From Streptomyces sp. RerS4 (GTDB lineage: Bacteria; Actinomycetota; Actinomycetes; Streptomycetales; Streptomycetaceae): a DNA stretch of 64,000 nt. The notes beneath the pieces were generated by a model that searched no databases, had not been told where the DNA came from, and saw only the letters and a program-made list of their open reading frames with translations. Location: contig NZ_CP097322.1 of assembly GCF_023515955.1 (NCBI RefSeq), positions 682,001-746,000 of the forward strand, in the 5' to 3' direction. The position numbers were made by a program, and so were the translations under genes. Shown here in pieces: positions 11,301 to 25,275 of the stretch (the first letter of the stretch is position 1; every line of letters begins with the position of its first letter).

Positions 11301-11863
11301 TCCCCGAAGTCGCGGCCGGGAGCCGCTGCTTCCGGTGCCGGGCCACCGGTCTCGGCGACGTAGGCGGCGGCGAGTTCCTGGAGGAAGACGCCGAACGCCC
11401 AGGCGTCGACGACGATGTGGTGGGCGACGAAGAGCAGCAGGTGCCGGTCCTCGCCCAACCGGTAGAGGCAGGTGCGCATCAGTGGCGGCCTGGCCAGGTC
11501 GAACGGCGCCGCCACGGCGCGGGCGACGAGTTCCGCCAGCCTTTCCTCGCGCTGCTGTTCCGGCAGGTGGGCCAGGTCGGTCCGTTCGACGGTGGGCAGG
11601 ACGCGGTCCGCGAAGTGCTGCAGCGGTTCGCCGTCGGCGTCCGCGACGACGGCGCAGCGCATCACCTCGTGCCGGGCGGCGAGGACGGCCAGGGCCCGTT
11701 CGAGGGCTCGGGCGTCCACGGGGCCGTCGAGGCGGAACGCCGCGGTCTCGTTGTGCAGGGCGCTGCCGGGAAGGACTTGTTCGGCGCGCCAGATCGAGCG
11801 CTGGGCGTAGGACAGCGGGGCACGGCCGCGGTCGGGCCGGGGCGGTACGGCGGCGGGGCTCAT
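5321..11863 (-). CDS. Dimodular nonribosomal peptide synthetase C-A(Gly)-PCP-C-A-PCP
   Basis: Adds two residues to the growing peptide; 2180 aa. C1 about 14-440 has HHIVVDAW at 148-155, with the usual Gly of HHxxxDG replaced by Ala. A1 about 470-970 has [11 protein letters not shown] near 626, and the pocket residues I read (D I L Q L G L I W, with K assumed) equal the canonical glycine code. PCP1 carries SGGNS near 1019. C2 about 1090-1540 has an intact HHIAVDG near 1216. A2 about 1560-2040 ([11 protein letters not shown] near 1704) reads D A T Q L A L L A, which I cannot match. PCP2 carries AGGNS near 2089. There is no epimerase, methylase or thioesterase. ATG at 11863 overlaps the stop of the A-PCP gene as ATGA. 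The order implies that it accepts the A-PCP residue at C1 and hands on to the PKS. Confidence 0.94.
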   Translation of the reverse strand: MSPAAVPPRPDRGRAPLSYAQRSIWRAEQVLPGSALHNETAAFRLDGPVDARALERALAVLAARHEVMRCAVVADADGEPLQHFADRVLPTVERTDLAHLPEQQREERLAELVARAVAAPFDLARPPLMRTCLYRLGEDRHLLLFVAHHIVVDAWAFGVFLQELAAAYVAETGGPAPEAAAPGRDFGDYATWQRSDPAAAHGLDHWRERLAGELPVLRLPADGPGAGRPADALAGAVHRFVIPADLVAGLGSLARTRLATLPAAVLTAFCAVAQRYTGQDDLVVGMPVATRNRPALGAMIGPLLNVVAHRVDLSGDPAFDEALRRTRQHLKSDLAHRDTPFDLVVEDLAPAGGGPSPLFQLMYAFHSGPTTLLHLPGVETTPAPAHSGTAKYDLSLFLRPRPSGDLDAELEYRTALLSPQTVQGIAEGLLCLLEAAVAEPGRRLSELPVMSDEQTRRVLTGFNASDRTRPDWSTVPEALRVMAARSGDVPAVLHGDEAVTRAELDAAADRVAARLADRWAVRPGDRVALLVPRAAGLLALVVGLWRAGAVLVPLDETMPDERVRYVLEDSGARLLVTGPAASPAPDHAVPCAAAAELLAVSSGDDVPAPDGPAADALAYLMYTSGSTGRPKGVAVPHDRVANLLHSIVREPGLGEDDVLVAVTSLTFDISVLELFAPLVAGSRVVIAPHATVRDPEALGALLDRSGATVMQATPSLWRALVDGGWQGRPTLRALSGGEALDPALAERLLDRCGELWNLYGPTETTIWSTAGRVLPGEPVTVGRPVARTYCHILDRHGRPVPVGAAGELVIGGAGVTAGYWNRADLTAAAFVPDPVGADPLGGANAPVYRTGDLARYLPDGRIVVLGRADQQVKILGHRIELGEIEALLTRHRQVRAAAVVIDGQRPGTPRPVAFVVPEGTAADADALGADLRRHLRTLLPAAVVPSVIALLDELPLNTSGKVDRPALSTAARTLPDTAAAADRVAPATDAERTVIALWADLLGVDPGTPGVTDDFFLSGGNSIVATRLLGRVRDALGHAPSLADFYADPTPRALSARPSTGPRPGAADTAPPAPVPVPQDPVPLTDQQRQLWLTQSLVPDSAAYNLAAAARLDGPVDADALARALRELVTRHPVLATRCHLADEGPVLVRLPADRVRPTVLDVPEETEAQGGDATRSWLDSATADEATRPFDLAEGPLLRVTLLRASDTSVLLFTAHHIAVDGWSITVAVRELAALHALHTGTGSPLPPLAREFLGHAAAAAAPAAVTIRDAQLAYWRTRLDGHCGVLDLPVDPDAGPCPPGTGDTVPVVLPPDLTARLRATAARLRVTPFSVLLTVYASLLGRYAGTDDVIVGVPAANRGAPELEGLIGSLVNSLPVRVDLAGSPSFGELARRTARRLADDLDRPLVPLDRLVDALGIARDPGRPALAQATLVLQEALPARIRLGEASGDLRPVPTRTAKYDLTLALEDHPDRMEGVLEYASGRFTRTSAGRFARHLETLLRAALDDPEAAAALAPLDPAEEETPSPRPARPAGAARAAYATPVHELFRAQAAAGPGAVAVRHGGQSVTYAALDAWSDRIAARLLRLGAAPGRFVSVLLPTGIAQTAAVLAVAKTGAAFAVLDPDSPELRLRAVITDAEPLCVLADERCLTRLPGLWDPVAGRFAGVPVEPLPSDEPDAGAHPPVPSAPVTGDDALCLVYTSGSTGTPKGIALPHASLAQFADWQGERFGIGPRSRIAQWAPFTYDAAYTEVFAALCHGATLCVPPDETRRDPVAMAAWLGAERITQIQTVPGFFAVLTEALDRGRAELPHLEHVLLAGEVLPPSLAAAWAGRTVRPRLHNLYGPTECVLATHRELEPGEEFAPSVPIGRPLAGREALVLDHRGRPCPVGVVGEIHLRSDFLAGAYHRRPEESAKAYVPDPWRPGGTLYRTGDLGRFLPDGELAFTGRTGSLVKIHGNRVELEEIEALLQGHPSVREAAAALHGTPTAPRLLAYAVVDGAVTGDDLRAHLAERLPASVVPESVVLLDALPRTRTNKRDRARLPAPRTDAPHSAAPPREGPEQLVAEAWRQVLGADRPVGRHTNFFEAGGNSLLAARLQVDLGRRLGREVRLVDVFARPTIAEFVAGLRTDTAADAPHAPGHHGPAGPDDVAARAGRRRAAVRARSRDRAEQFNVPTGRE

Positions 11864-13596
11864 CGGCTGCTCCGGGAGGTCACGGCGGCGGCGAGACCGG
11901 AAACGGTGGGGTCGTCGACGAAGGTCCGCAGGGGGACGTCCACGCCGAACATCGAGCGCAGCCGGTCCAGCAGGCGGGCGATGGCCAGGGAGTCGCCGCC
12001 GAGCAGGGTGAAGTCGTCGTGGCGACCGACAGCCGACAGGTGCAGCAGCTCGCACCACACCGCGGCGATACGGGCCTCCGTGTCGTTGCCGGGGCCGTCC
12101 TCGGTGGCGGCGGCCCGTACGGTCGACGGCATCGGCAGGGCCCGGCGGTCGGCCTTGCCGTTCAGGGTGCGGGGAATGGCGGTGAGCCGGATGTAGAGGG
12201 CGGGGCGGCTGCCGGGGGCGAGACGGGTCTCGGCGTGGGCGCGCAGCTGTTGGTCCGTCAGGGAGTCGTCGGCGACGACGTAGGCGACGAGGGCGGGATC
12301 GGCGTCCGCTTCGGCCACGGCGGCGGCGCACACGTCGCGGACGCCGGGGTGGCGCCGCAGCGTGTCCTCGATCTCGCCCAGTTCGACGCGCACGCCGTTG
12401 ACCTTGACCTGCTGGTCGCGGCGGCCGAGTACCTCCAGGACGCCGTCGGGCCGCAGCCGGCCGAGGTCGCCCGTGCGGTAGGCGTGGGTGCCGGTGAACC
12501 CGCCGGCGCGGCCGTCGAGATAGCCGCCGAGCGGGAAGGGGGTGTGGATCTCGATCTCGCCGATGGCGCCGGTGACGGGCGCGCCCGCGGCCAGGACCCG
12601 GACGTCCACGCCGGGGAGGGGAAGGCCCGCCGGCACCGTCTCGGCCTCGGCGTCCTCGGCGCCGAGGCGGCGGAAGACCTTGGTCATGGTGGTCTCGGAC
12701 GGGCCGTAGAGGTTGACCAGTGCCTTGCCGTCGCCGAAGAGGCCACGCCACCAGGCGACGTCGGCGGACCGGACCGGCTCGCCGGCGAGCAGGACGGCCT
12801 TGAGCTCGGGCAGGGAGTCGGGGGTGAGGCCGGCGGCCCGCAGGGTGCGGAAGACGGTGGGAACGCAGTGCAGCACCTCGATCCGCTGCTCTTCCAGCCA
12901 CTCGGCGAGGGAGGCGGCGACGGGTACGGCGCCGGGGCCGGCGGCCCGGACGCTGCCGCCGGAGCGCAGCGGAACGAGCGCGTCGCGCAGGAACGCGTCG
13001 AAGCCCGGTGAGGTGAGCAGGGAAACCCGGGCACCTTCGGTGACGCCGAACTCGCCGGTCTCCCAGTCGAGGAAGTGCTCGACGGCCTGGAGGCTGCCCT
13101 TGATGCCCTTGGGTCGTCCGGTGGTGCCCGAGGTGAAGTACACGTATCCCGCGTCGGGTACGTCGAGGCCCTGCCAGTCCGTCGCGCGCCACCGGCCGGG
13201 CTCGACGGTGCCGGCGTCGATGACCCGCGTGTCGGCGAGGAGAGCGTGGTGGGGACCGAGGGCATCGCCTCCGGCCCGGTCGGTGACGACGGCCGAGGGG
13301 CGCAGGTCCTCCAGCAGCGCGGCCCAGCGCGCCTCGGGCTGCCGGATGTCGACGGGGGCGAAGGTCCGGCCGGTGGCGGCGCAGGCCAGGATGGTCGCGA
13401 TGACCGGGACGGGCTCGGCGCAGGCGATGAGGACCGGTCCCAGGGCGCCGTCCTCGGCGAGCCGGGCCCTCAGTCCGGCGGCGTGGGCGGCGAGTTCGCC
13501 GCGGCTCCACTCCCGCTCGGGGGTGGAAACGGCGGGCGCCCGCCCGTCCCGCTCGACATGGTCGGCCCAGCGGTCCAGGATCGTGGTGTGGCTCAC
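11860..13596 (-). CDS. Stand-alone NRPS loading protein, adenylation-PCP didomain
   Basis: Activates a carboxylic acid with ATP and loads it onto its own carrier; 578 aa. The A domain is about 1-490 (FTSGTTGRPKG near 157, YGPSETT, YRTGDLGR, and a late KVNG motif). The PCP is about 505-575 with LLGGDSL near 535. No condensation domain precedes it, so it is a plausible chain starter. Pocket residues read D A R H L A L M T (K assumed), which matches no code I know; Arg at pocket position 239 and His at 278 could bind an acidic side chain, fitting (D-)Asp supplied by the adjacent racemase. Starts with GTG at 13596 overlapping the racemase stop (GTGA), and ends overlapping the next NRPS start. The initiating role and the substrate are inference. 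Confidence 0.9.
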   Translation of the reverse strand: MSHTTILDRWADHVERDGRAPAVSTPEREWSRGELAAHAAGLRARLAEDGALGPVLIACAEPVPVIATILACAATGRTFAPVDIRQPEARWAALLEDLRPSAVVTDRAGGDALGPHHALLADTRVIDAGTVEPGRWRATDWQGLDVPDAGYVYFTSGTTGRPKGIKGSLQAVEHFLDWETGEFGVTEGARVSLLTSPGFDAFLRDALVPLRSGGSVRAAGPGAVPVAASLAEWLEEQRIEVLHCVPTVFRTLRAAGLTPDSLPELKAVLLAGEPVRSADVAWWRGLFGDGKALVNLYGPSETTMTKVFRRLGAEDAEAETVPAGLPLPGVDVRVLAAGAPVTGAIGEIEIHTPFPLGGYLDGRAGGFTGTHAYRTGDLGRLRPDGVLEVLGRRDQQVKVNGVRVELGEIEDTLRRHPGVRDVCAAAVAEADADPALVAYVVADDSLTDQQLRAHAETRLAPGSRPALYIRLTAIPRTLNGKADRRALPMPSTVRAAATEDGPGNDTEARIAAVWCELLHLSAVGRHDDFTLLGGDSLAIARLLDRLRSMFGVDVPLRTFVDDPTVSGLAAAVTSRSSR

Positions 13597-14354
13597 AGCT
13601 CTCCGTTCTTGATCCGTTGGGCCACGACCGACATCGGGTCTATGGCGGGGAACTCGTCCGACCGGCCCGCGGCGGCTATGGCGCGGGTGACCAGGTGCAG
13701 TTCGGTGCAGGCGGCCACGAAGGACCGCACCCCGTAGCGGGGCAGGGCGTCGCGGAGGAAGTCGATCGTGCGGAGGGGGTCCCCGCCGCGCTTGACGCGG
13801 TAGACCTCGCGGTGCAGCGCCTCCTGGTCGTCCGGTCGGAGCATGACGAGGTGGGGCACCGCCCGGTCCGCGTACGGGCCGGAGGTGAGGATGCCGGCTT
13901 GTGCGGTGCCCTTGGTGCACAGCAGGAGGTGCGGCCGCGCGGTGCGGATGAGTTCCTCGTGGGCGACGTCCACCAGGGACACGCAGCGCGCGAGGAGGTC
14001 GGGGGGCAGGTCGCCGAGCACTCTGTGCGCGGTGACGCACGCGACGACGACTCGTTCCGCCCCCGCGAGCACCAGGCCGCGTACCGCGCTCTCGACGGCC
14101 CGGTACAGCGGTTCGAGATCGCCCGTGTCGATGGCCTCGGTGCGGTCGACCACGGCGGGGTCGGACCACAGCAGCACCCGGGGCGTCTCCTGTTCGGAGC
14201 GTCCGTCGCCCGTGTGGTAGACGGTGCGGAGCAGTTCGGTGGAGGCCAGGGGGCCCATGCCGCCGACGATTCCGACCAGCGGCAGTGACCGAGGCACGCC
14301 GTACGGGCGGATCTCGGGGGTGGTCTGACCGCCGGGGGCGGCGGGGTGGGTCAT
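13593..14354 (-). CDS. Aspartate/glutamate racemase family protein
   Basis: PLP-independent amino-acid racemase of the Asp/Glu/hydantoin racemase superfamily (PF01177), 253 aa, cytoplasmic. The N-terminal GIVGGMGPLAS is typical of aspartate racemases. The two catalytic cysteines are visible in ACVTAH (C106) and ACTELH (C216), so both proton-transfer residues are present. ATG at 14354 overlaps the asparagine synthetase stop (ATGA), and its own stop overlaps the GTG of the loading A-PCP gene, so the three are translationally coupled. Because no epimerisation domain is visible in the NRPSs, this enzyme is the obvious source of a D-residue (D-Asp most likely). Specificity for Asp rather than Glu is inferred from the closest-looking motifs and the neighbours. 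Confidence 0.9.
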   Translation of the reverse strand: MTHPAAPGGQTTPEIRPYGVPRSLPLVGIVGGMGPLASTELLRTVYHTGDGRSEQETPRVLLWSDPAVVDRTEAIDTGDLEPLYRAVESAVRGLVLAGAERVVVACVTAHRVLGDLPPDLLARCVSLVDVAHEELIRTARPHLLLCTKGTAQAGILTSGPYADRAVPHLVMLRPDDQEALHREVYRVKRGGDPLRTIDFLRDALPRYGVRSFVAACTELHLVTRAIAAAGRSDEFPAIDPMSVVAQRIKNGEL

Positions 14355-16234
14355 CCGAGACACGGCAGGCCGAACTCCTCGACGAAGAGAGCGAAGGTCG
14401 CGATGACCATCAGGTAGTCCGTGTCCAGGTGAGCGTGCACGTGACCGCCCTGTGCGCGCTGGTGACGGACGAGCGCCGCCACGATGTCGGGGTTGAAGTA
14501 CCCCTGCTTGCGCACCACTGACGGCGAGAGCAGTTCCTCGAACCAGTCGTCGCCGCCGGCGAGCAGGTGGCTGCTGGTCTGACCGCGGAAGCCGAACTTG
14601 GGGCGGGCCAGCACCTCGCCGGGCACACGCGACTCGGCGACCCGCCGCAGCACGGCCTTCTCCGCTCCGCCGGCCACCATCAGGGCCGGGTGCAGTGAAG
14701 TGGCGTGGTCGACGACGGGGCGGGCCAGGAACGGGAAGCGCAGCTCGACGGAGTTGGCGAGTGCCATCCGGTCGCCGTGGTCGCCGAGCAGGTGGTCGGC
14801 GAGACGCAGGTGGAAGTCCAGGTAGGAGCGTTGGTGCAGGGGGTGTCGGCCCCGCAGCCGCTCGGCGTCGACCAGACGTTGGGAGGTGACGGTGAACTCG
14901 TCGAAGGAACCGGCGAGATCGTCGGAGTACAGGTCCCGGCGGAAGTCCTGCGCGACGAGGTGATCGGTCTCGTACCCGAAGTCGACGCCCCACATCCGGA
15001 GGCGGATCTCCCGTTCCAGTTGGGCGTCGAGGCCGCTGAGCCGTCCCCCACCCAGTCCGGCGGCGTCGTAGCGGTACCCGGGGTAGCCGCCGAAGAGTTC
15101 GTCGGCGCCTTCCCCCGTGAGGACGGCGACGGTGCCGTCGGCGCGTACCGCTCGGGACAGCATCATGGAGCAGACGTTGTACGACTCGCGGACGGGCGTT
15201 TCGGCGTGGCGCACCATGGCGGTCAATTGCGTCGCGAGATCGCCGTGACGCACCGACACCTCCTGGTGGCGGGTTCCCAACCGGGCGGCGACCAGCCGCT
15301 GGTGGGGACTTTCGTCGAAGTCCTGGTCGGGGAAGACGGCGGAGTAGCTCGGCCAGGCGTGACCCGGCCGGGAGCCCGCGGCGAGCGCGGCGATGAGGCT
15401 GGAGTCGAGCCCGCCGCTGAGGTAGAGGCCCACGGGGACGTCGGCGACCAGCCGGTCGCGCACCGCGTCGTCCAGGAGCGTCGCCATGTGTCCTGCGGCG
15501 CGCGCCAGTTCGGCGTCGAGGTCACCGTCCTTCAACGGCTCCAGGGCGTCGGCGGCCGGGTAGTCCAGGTCCCAGTACCGCTGCGTGGTGACCCCCGAGG
15601 AGTCGGCGATCAACCTCTCTCCGGGCCCCAGGGACTTGATGCCCTCGAACATGGTGCGCGGGCTGACGAGCCCGGGGAGGCTGAGGATCTGGTCGAGGCC
15701 GCGGAGGTCGACCCGGGGACTCACCGCCGGGTGGCGCAGGAGCGCCTTGATCTCCGAGGCGAAGAGGAGCAGCCCGTCCACGACCGTGTAGAAGAGGGGC
15801 ACGATCCCCGCGTGGTCACGCGCGAGAAGGAGCCGCCCGGCGCGGGCGTCGTGCAAGGCGAATGCGAACTGGCCGTCGAGGTGGGCGGTGAGATCGGTGC
15901 CGAACTCGCGGTAGAGGTGGACGAGTACCTCGGTGTCGCACTCGGAGCGGAACCGGTGCCCCGCAGCGGCCAGCGACTCGCGCAGCCGCCGATGGTTGTA
16001 GATCTCCCCGTTGCAGACGGAGACCAGGCTGCGGTCCTCCGAGAAATGCGGCTGGTTACCTCGCTCCAAATCGTTCAGAGCAAGTCTGCGAAAACCCAGC
16101 ACAATACCATCGCCGACGTGGAACCCTTGGTCATCCGGGCCCCGATGAATTAGCTCGGCGGTCATTTGCGAAATGACATGACTATCGATCGGACGCGCTC
16201 CACCGAGGGAGAAAGCGCCCACTATTCCACACAC
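14351..16234 (-). CDS. asnB: Glutamine-hydrolysing asparagine synthetase (AsnB type)
   Basis: Class II glutamine amidotransferase plus AMP-forming synthetase, 627 aa. It normally converts Asp, Gln and ATP to Asn. The start was set at GTG 16234 because it places Cys immediately after the initiator (CGIVGAF), as the N-terminal nucleophile of this family requires; GGGGA lies 7-9 nt upstream. The amidotransferase domain (1 to about 200) shows HRGPDD and CNGEIYN. The synthetase domain has the PP-loop SGGLDSS near 276 and GEGADELFGGYPGYR. Both halves look intact, unlike beta-lactam synthetases or lasso cyclases, which lost the glutaminase Cys. First gene of the leftward operon, with a good promoter upstream. 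It may supply Asn for the peptide or amidate an Asp-derived intermediate; the latter is speculation. Confidence 0.93.
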   Translation of the reverse strand: MCGIVGAFSLGGARPIDSHVISQMTAELIHRGPDDQGFHVGDGIVLGFRRLALNDLERGNQPHFSEDRSLVSVCNGEIYNHRRLRESLAAAGHRFRSECDTEVLVHLYREFGTDLTAHLDGQFAFALHDARAGRLLLARDHAGIVPLFYTVVDGLLLFASEIKALLRHPAVSPRVDLRGLDQILSLPGLVSPRTMFEGIKSLGPGERLIADSSGVTTQRYWDLDYPAADALEPLKDGDLDAELARAAGHMATLLDDAVRDRLVADVPVGLYLSGGLDSSLIAALAAGSRPGHAWPSYSAVFPDQDFDESPHQRLVAARLGTRHQEVSVRHGDLATQLTAMVRHAETPVRESYNVCSMMLSRAVRADGTVAVLTGEGADELFGGYPGYRYDAAGLGGGRLSGLDAQLEREIRLRMWGVDFGYETDHLVAQDFRRDLYSDDLAGSFDEFTVTSQRLVDAERLRGRHPLHQRSYLDFHLRLADHLLGDHGDRMALANSVELRFPFLARPVVDHATSLHPALMVAGGAEKAVLRRVAESRVPGEVLARPKFGFRGQTSSHLLAGGDDWFEELLSPSVVRKQGYFNPDIVAALVRHQRAQGGHVHAHLDTDYLMVIATFALFVEEFGLPCLG

Positions 16235-16282
16235 GTTGGAAAATCCCCGTTTCACACCTGCACAACACCAGATGCATGTTCG

Positions 16283-16312
16283 ACGCTATCCCACGAAATA
16301 GCGCGAGGTCAA
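16283..16312 (-). promoter_or_regulatory. Probable sigma-70-type promoter of the asnB-racemase-NRPS-PKS operon
   Basis: Read on the minus strand, TTGACC (16312-16307) is followed after 18 nt by TAGCGT (16288-16283), placing transcription initiation near 16276, about 40 nt before the asnB GTG. This is the most AT-rich stretch of the cluster and the only divergent start point between the operon and the type II thioesterase. The match is visual, not scored. Confidence 0.6.
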
Positions 16313-16325
16313 TGAAAAATTTTCA
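16313..16325. promoter_or_regulatory. Perfect AT-rich dyad abutting the asnB promoter -35 box
   Basis: TGAAAAATTTTCA is a perfect inverted repeat (6-1-6) that touches the -35 hexamer of the asnB operon promoter. It may be an operator or an UP-type element. It resembles the streptomycete Zur box TGAAAATGATTTTCA but is 2 bp shorter, so assignment to Zur is not justified from sequence alone. Confidence 0.4.
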
Positions 16326-16450
16326 GCAAGAGAGCAGGCCAGCGGCTTTGACGGGTCGTCAGAGCTGGCTGTCCGGCGAATCCGAGAATAGGGTCGACCT
16401 GCGGACCCCGGTCCGCACGAAAATCCTGGAACAAAGAAGGGCAGAATGCA

Positions 16451-17230
16451 GTGACACGGAACCGATGGACACCTTGGGAGGCCGCCCCCGGCACGGACGG
16501 CGAAGCGGAAACCGTCCGTGTCTACTGCCTCCCGCACGCCGGCGGCTCGGCCGGTTCGTACCTCGCGTGGTCCCGCTCCCATGAGGTGCCGGGGCTGAAG
16601 TTCGTACCCGTGGAGCTGCCCGGCCGGGGCACCCGCCTGAGCGAACCCCTGCTCGACTCCATGGACGAGGTCGTCGACGGCTTCCTCACGGTGCTGGCGG
16701 AGCGCCCGGAACAGGAGAGGTTCCTGCTCCTGGGGCACAGCATGGGCGCCCAGATCGCCTTCGAGACGACGCGTCGACTGGCGCAGGCCGGCCGGCCGCT
16801 GCCCCGTGTCGTCGTGGTGTCCGGCTGCCGTCCGCCGGGTGCCCCCGTCGCACTGCCTCTGCACGACCGGAGCGACGAGGAACTGCTGCGCGGGCTCGTC
16901 GAACTGGGCGGCACGCCCGCGGAGATCCTGGAGCACCGGGAACTCCTCGCGATGCTCCTGCCGGTGATGCGGGCCGATCTCGGGCTGCTGGCACGATACA
17001 TGACGGACATACGGCCGACCGTGCTCCCCTGCCCGATGGTCGCCCTGGGTGGAGCCGACGACCGGCTGGCGGGACCGGAGTGGATCACCGGCTGGCGGGC
17101 GATGACCGCCGGCGGGTTCCGCCACCGGGTCCTTCCCGGTGACCACTTCTTCCTGCACGCCCGACCGGCGGAGGTCATGGCCGAGATCGCCGCCGCGGTA
17201 CAGGAGCACGCGGCGAGCACCGCGGGCTGA
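16451..17230 (+). CDS. Type II thioesterase (external editing thioesterase)
   Basis: Alpha/beta-hydrolase of the GrsT/TEII family, 259 aa. Such enzymes free stalled or wrongly primed acyl groups from NRPS and PKS carrier domains. Visible marks: PHAGGSAGSY near 29-37, nucleophile Ser97 in LGHSMGA, Asp in GGADDRLA, and catalytic His in GDHFFLH near the C-terminus. GTG start at 16451; AAGAAGG lies upstream. It is transcribed divergently from the asnB operon and convergently with the TE-ending NRPS. Its place between the two synthetase operons fits service to the whole assembly line. Confidence 0.93.
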   Translation: MTRNRWTPWEAAPGTDGEAETVRVYCLPHAGGSAGSYLAWSRSHEVPGLKFVPVELPGRGTRLSEPLLDSMDEVVDGFLTVLAERPEQERFLLLGHSMGAQIAFETTRRLAQAGRPLPRVVVVSGCRPPGAPVALPLHDRSDEELLRGLVELGGTPAEILEHRELLAMLLPVMRADLGLLARYMTDIRPTVLPCPMVALGGADDRLAGPEWITGWRAMTAGGFRHRVLPGDHFFLHARPAEVMAEIAAAVQEHAASTAG

Positions 17231-17240
17231 GGGGCTCACC

Positions 17241-17275
17241 GCCCGCCCGGACGTCGTGGTGACGTCCGGGCGGGC
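17241..17275. terminator. Bidirectional hairpin terminator between thioesterase and NRPS genes
   Basis: GCCCGCCCGGACGTC pairs perfectly with GACGTCCGGGCGGGC around a 5-nt GTGGT loop. The 15-bp GC stem sits between two convergent stop codons (17230 and 17329). There is no U-tract, as is common in actinomycete terminators. Confidence 0.85.
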
Positions 17276-17328
17276 CCCGCCGGCACGGCGCCCTACGCGC
17301 GCCGGCGGCGGGCCCGGGGCTGCCGGGG

Positions 17329-24582
<7,254 letters not shown>

Positions 24583-24743
24583 TTCTTCGTTCCTCCCCCG
24601 TGTGGTGGCCGCCCCGGTGGGAGGCCCCGTTCACTCTTTGCCTGTAGCTGAAGACGCCGGGGTCGGTCCCGGTCCGTCGGTACGTCGGTCTGTGGACGTG
24701 CGGTGCGTGCGGCCGGGCGGGTAGCGCCCTGCCGCCGCTCACC

Positions 24744-25241
24744 TCATCCAGCGGTCCAGTGGTAGGTCACGTCCGGCTCGTTCTCCTCGTTGCGGCTGCC
24801 GTCGTTGAACTCCCCGGCGGTGAAGCCGTGGCGCTCGTAGAAGGCGCGGGCCGCCTCGTTGCGCTGGAAGACGTGGAGCGACAGCTCGTGCGGGGAGGCC
24901 TCCTTGACCGTGGCGAGGAGGGCCGAGCCGATGCCCTGTCGTCGCGCCTCCGGCCTCAGGTAGAGGTGGTCGAGCACGGTCCCGTCGAGCACCGCGAAGC
25001 CGACGACCTCGGACGGCTCCCCGGCCTCGGCCACCCACACCGTGCCGCCGGGCAGTACGACGGCCTCGATCCAGTACCGCGTCTGCTCGTCGCTGTACAG
25101 CCGGGGCAGGTACGGCATGGCCGCCGCCCGCGAGGCGAGGAAGACGTCGGTGATGGCGGCGGCGTCCGCCGCCTGCGCCCTGCGCAGCCGCGGATCCCGC
25201 AGGGCGGTGGTGTTCTCGGTGCTCTTCGGCTCGGACGACAT
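24744..25241 (-). CDS. GNAT-family N-acetyltransferase
   Basis: 165 aa, cytoplasmic. The acetyl-CoA-binding motif A is clear (LRPEARRQGIGSALL), followed by the usual motif B region HVFQRNEAARAFYERHGF. It transfers an acyl group, usually acetyl, to an amine. It lies 34 nt after the M28 peptidase stop and 161 nt before the terminating NRPS, all on one strand. Possible roles are self-protection by N-acetylation of the peptide or its intermediates, or tailoring. The pairing with an exported peptidase resembles the acetylate-then-deprotect logic of antibiotic producers, but the substrate is unknown. Confidence 0.85.
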   Translation of the reverse strand: MSSEPKSTENTTALRDPRLRRAQAADAAAITDVFLASRAAAMPYLPRLYSDEQTRYWIEAVVLPGGTVWVAEAGEPSEVVGFAVLDGTVLDHLYLRPEARRQGIGSALLATVKEASPHELSLHVFQRNEAARAFYERHGFTAGEFNDGSRNEENEPDVTYHWTAG

Positions 25242-25275
25242 GTGGGTCGCTCTCTTCTGTCGATTGCGTGCGGGG

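Noticed and set aside
9476..12196. Plus-strand open frame of 906 codons opposite the NRPS genes
   Set aside because: No recognisable domain and low-complexity composition; shadow of the NRPS on the other strand.
11860..14169. A longer start for the A-PCP gene, extending into the racemase gene
   Set aside because: The extension translates to Arg/Pro-rich sequence in another frame of the racemase gene; GTG 13596, overlapping the racemase stop, fits the start of the A domain.
16313..16325. Assignment of the AT-rich dyad as a Zur box
   Set aside because: Arms match but the site is 13 bp, not the 15 bp of known Zur boxes; left as an unnamed dyad.
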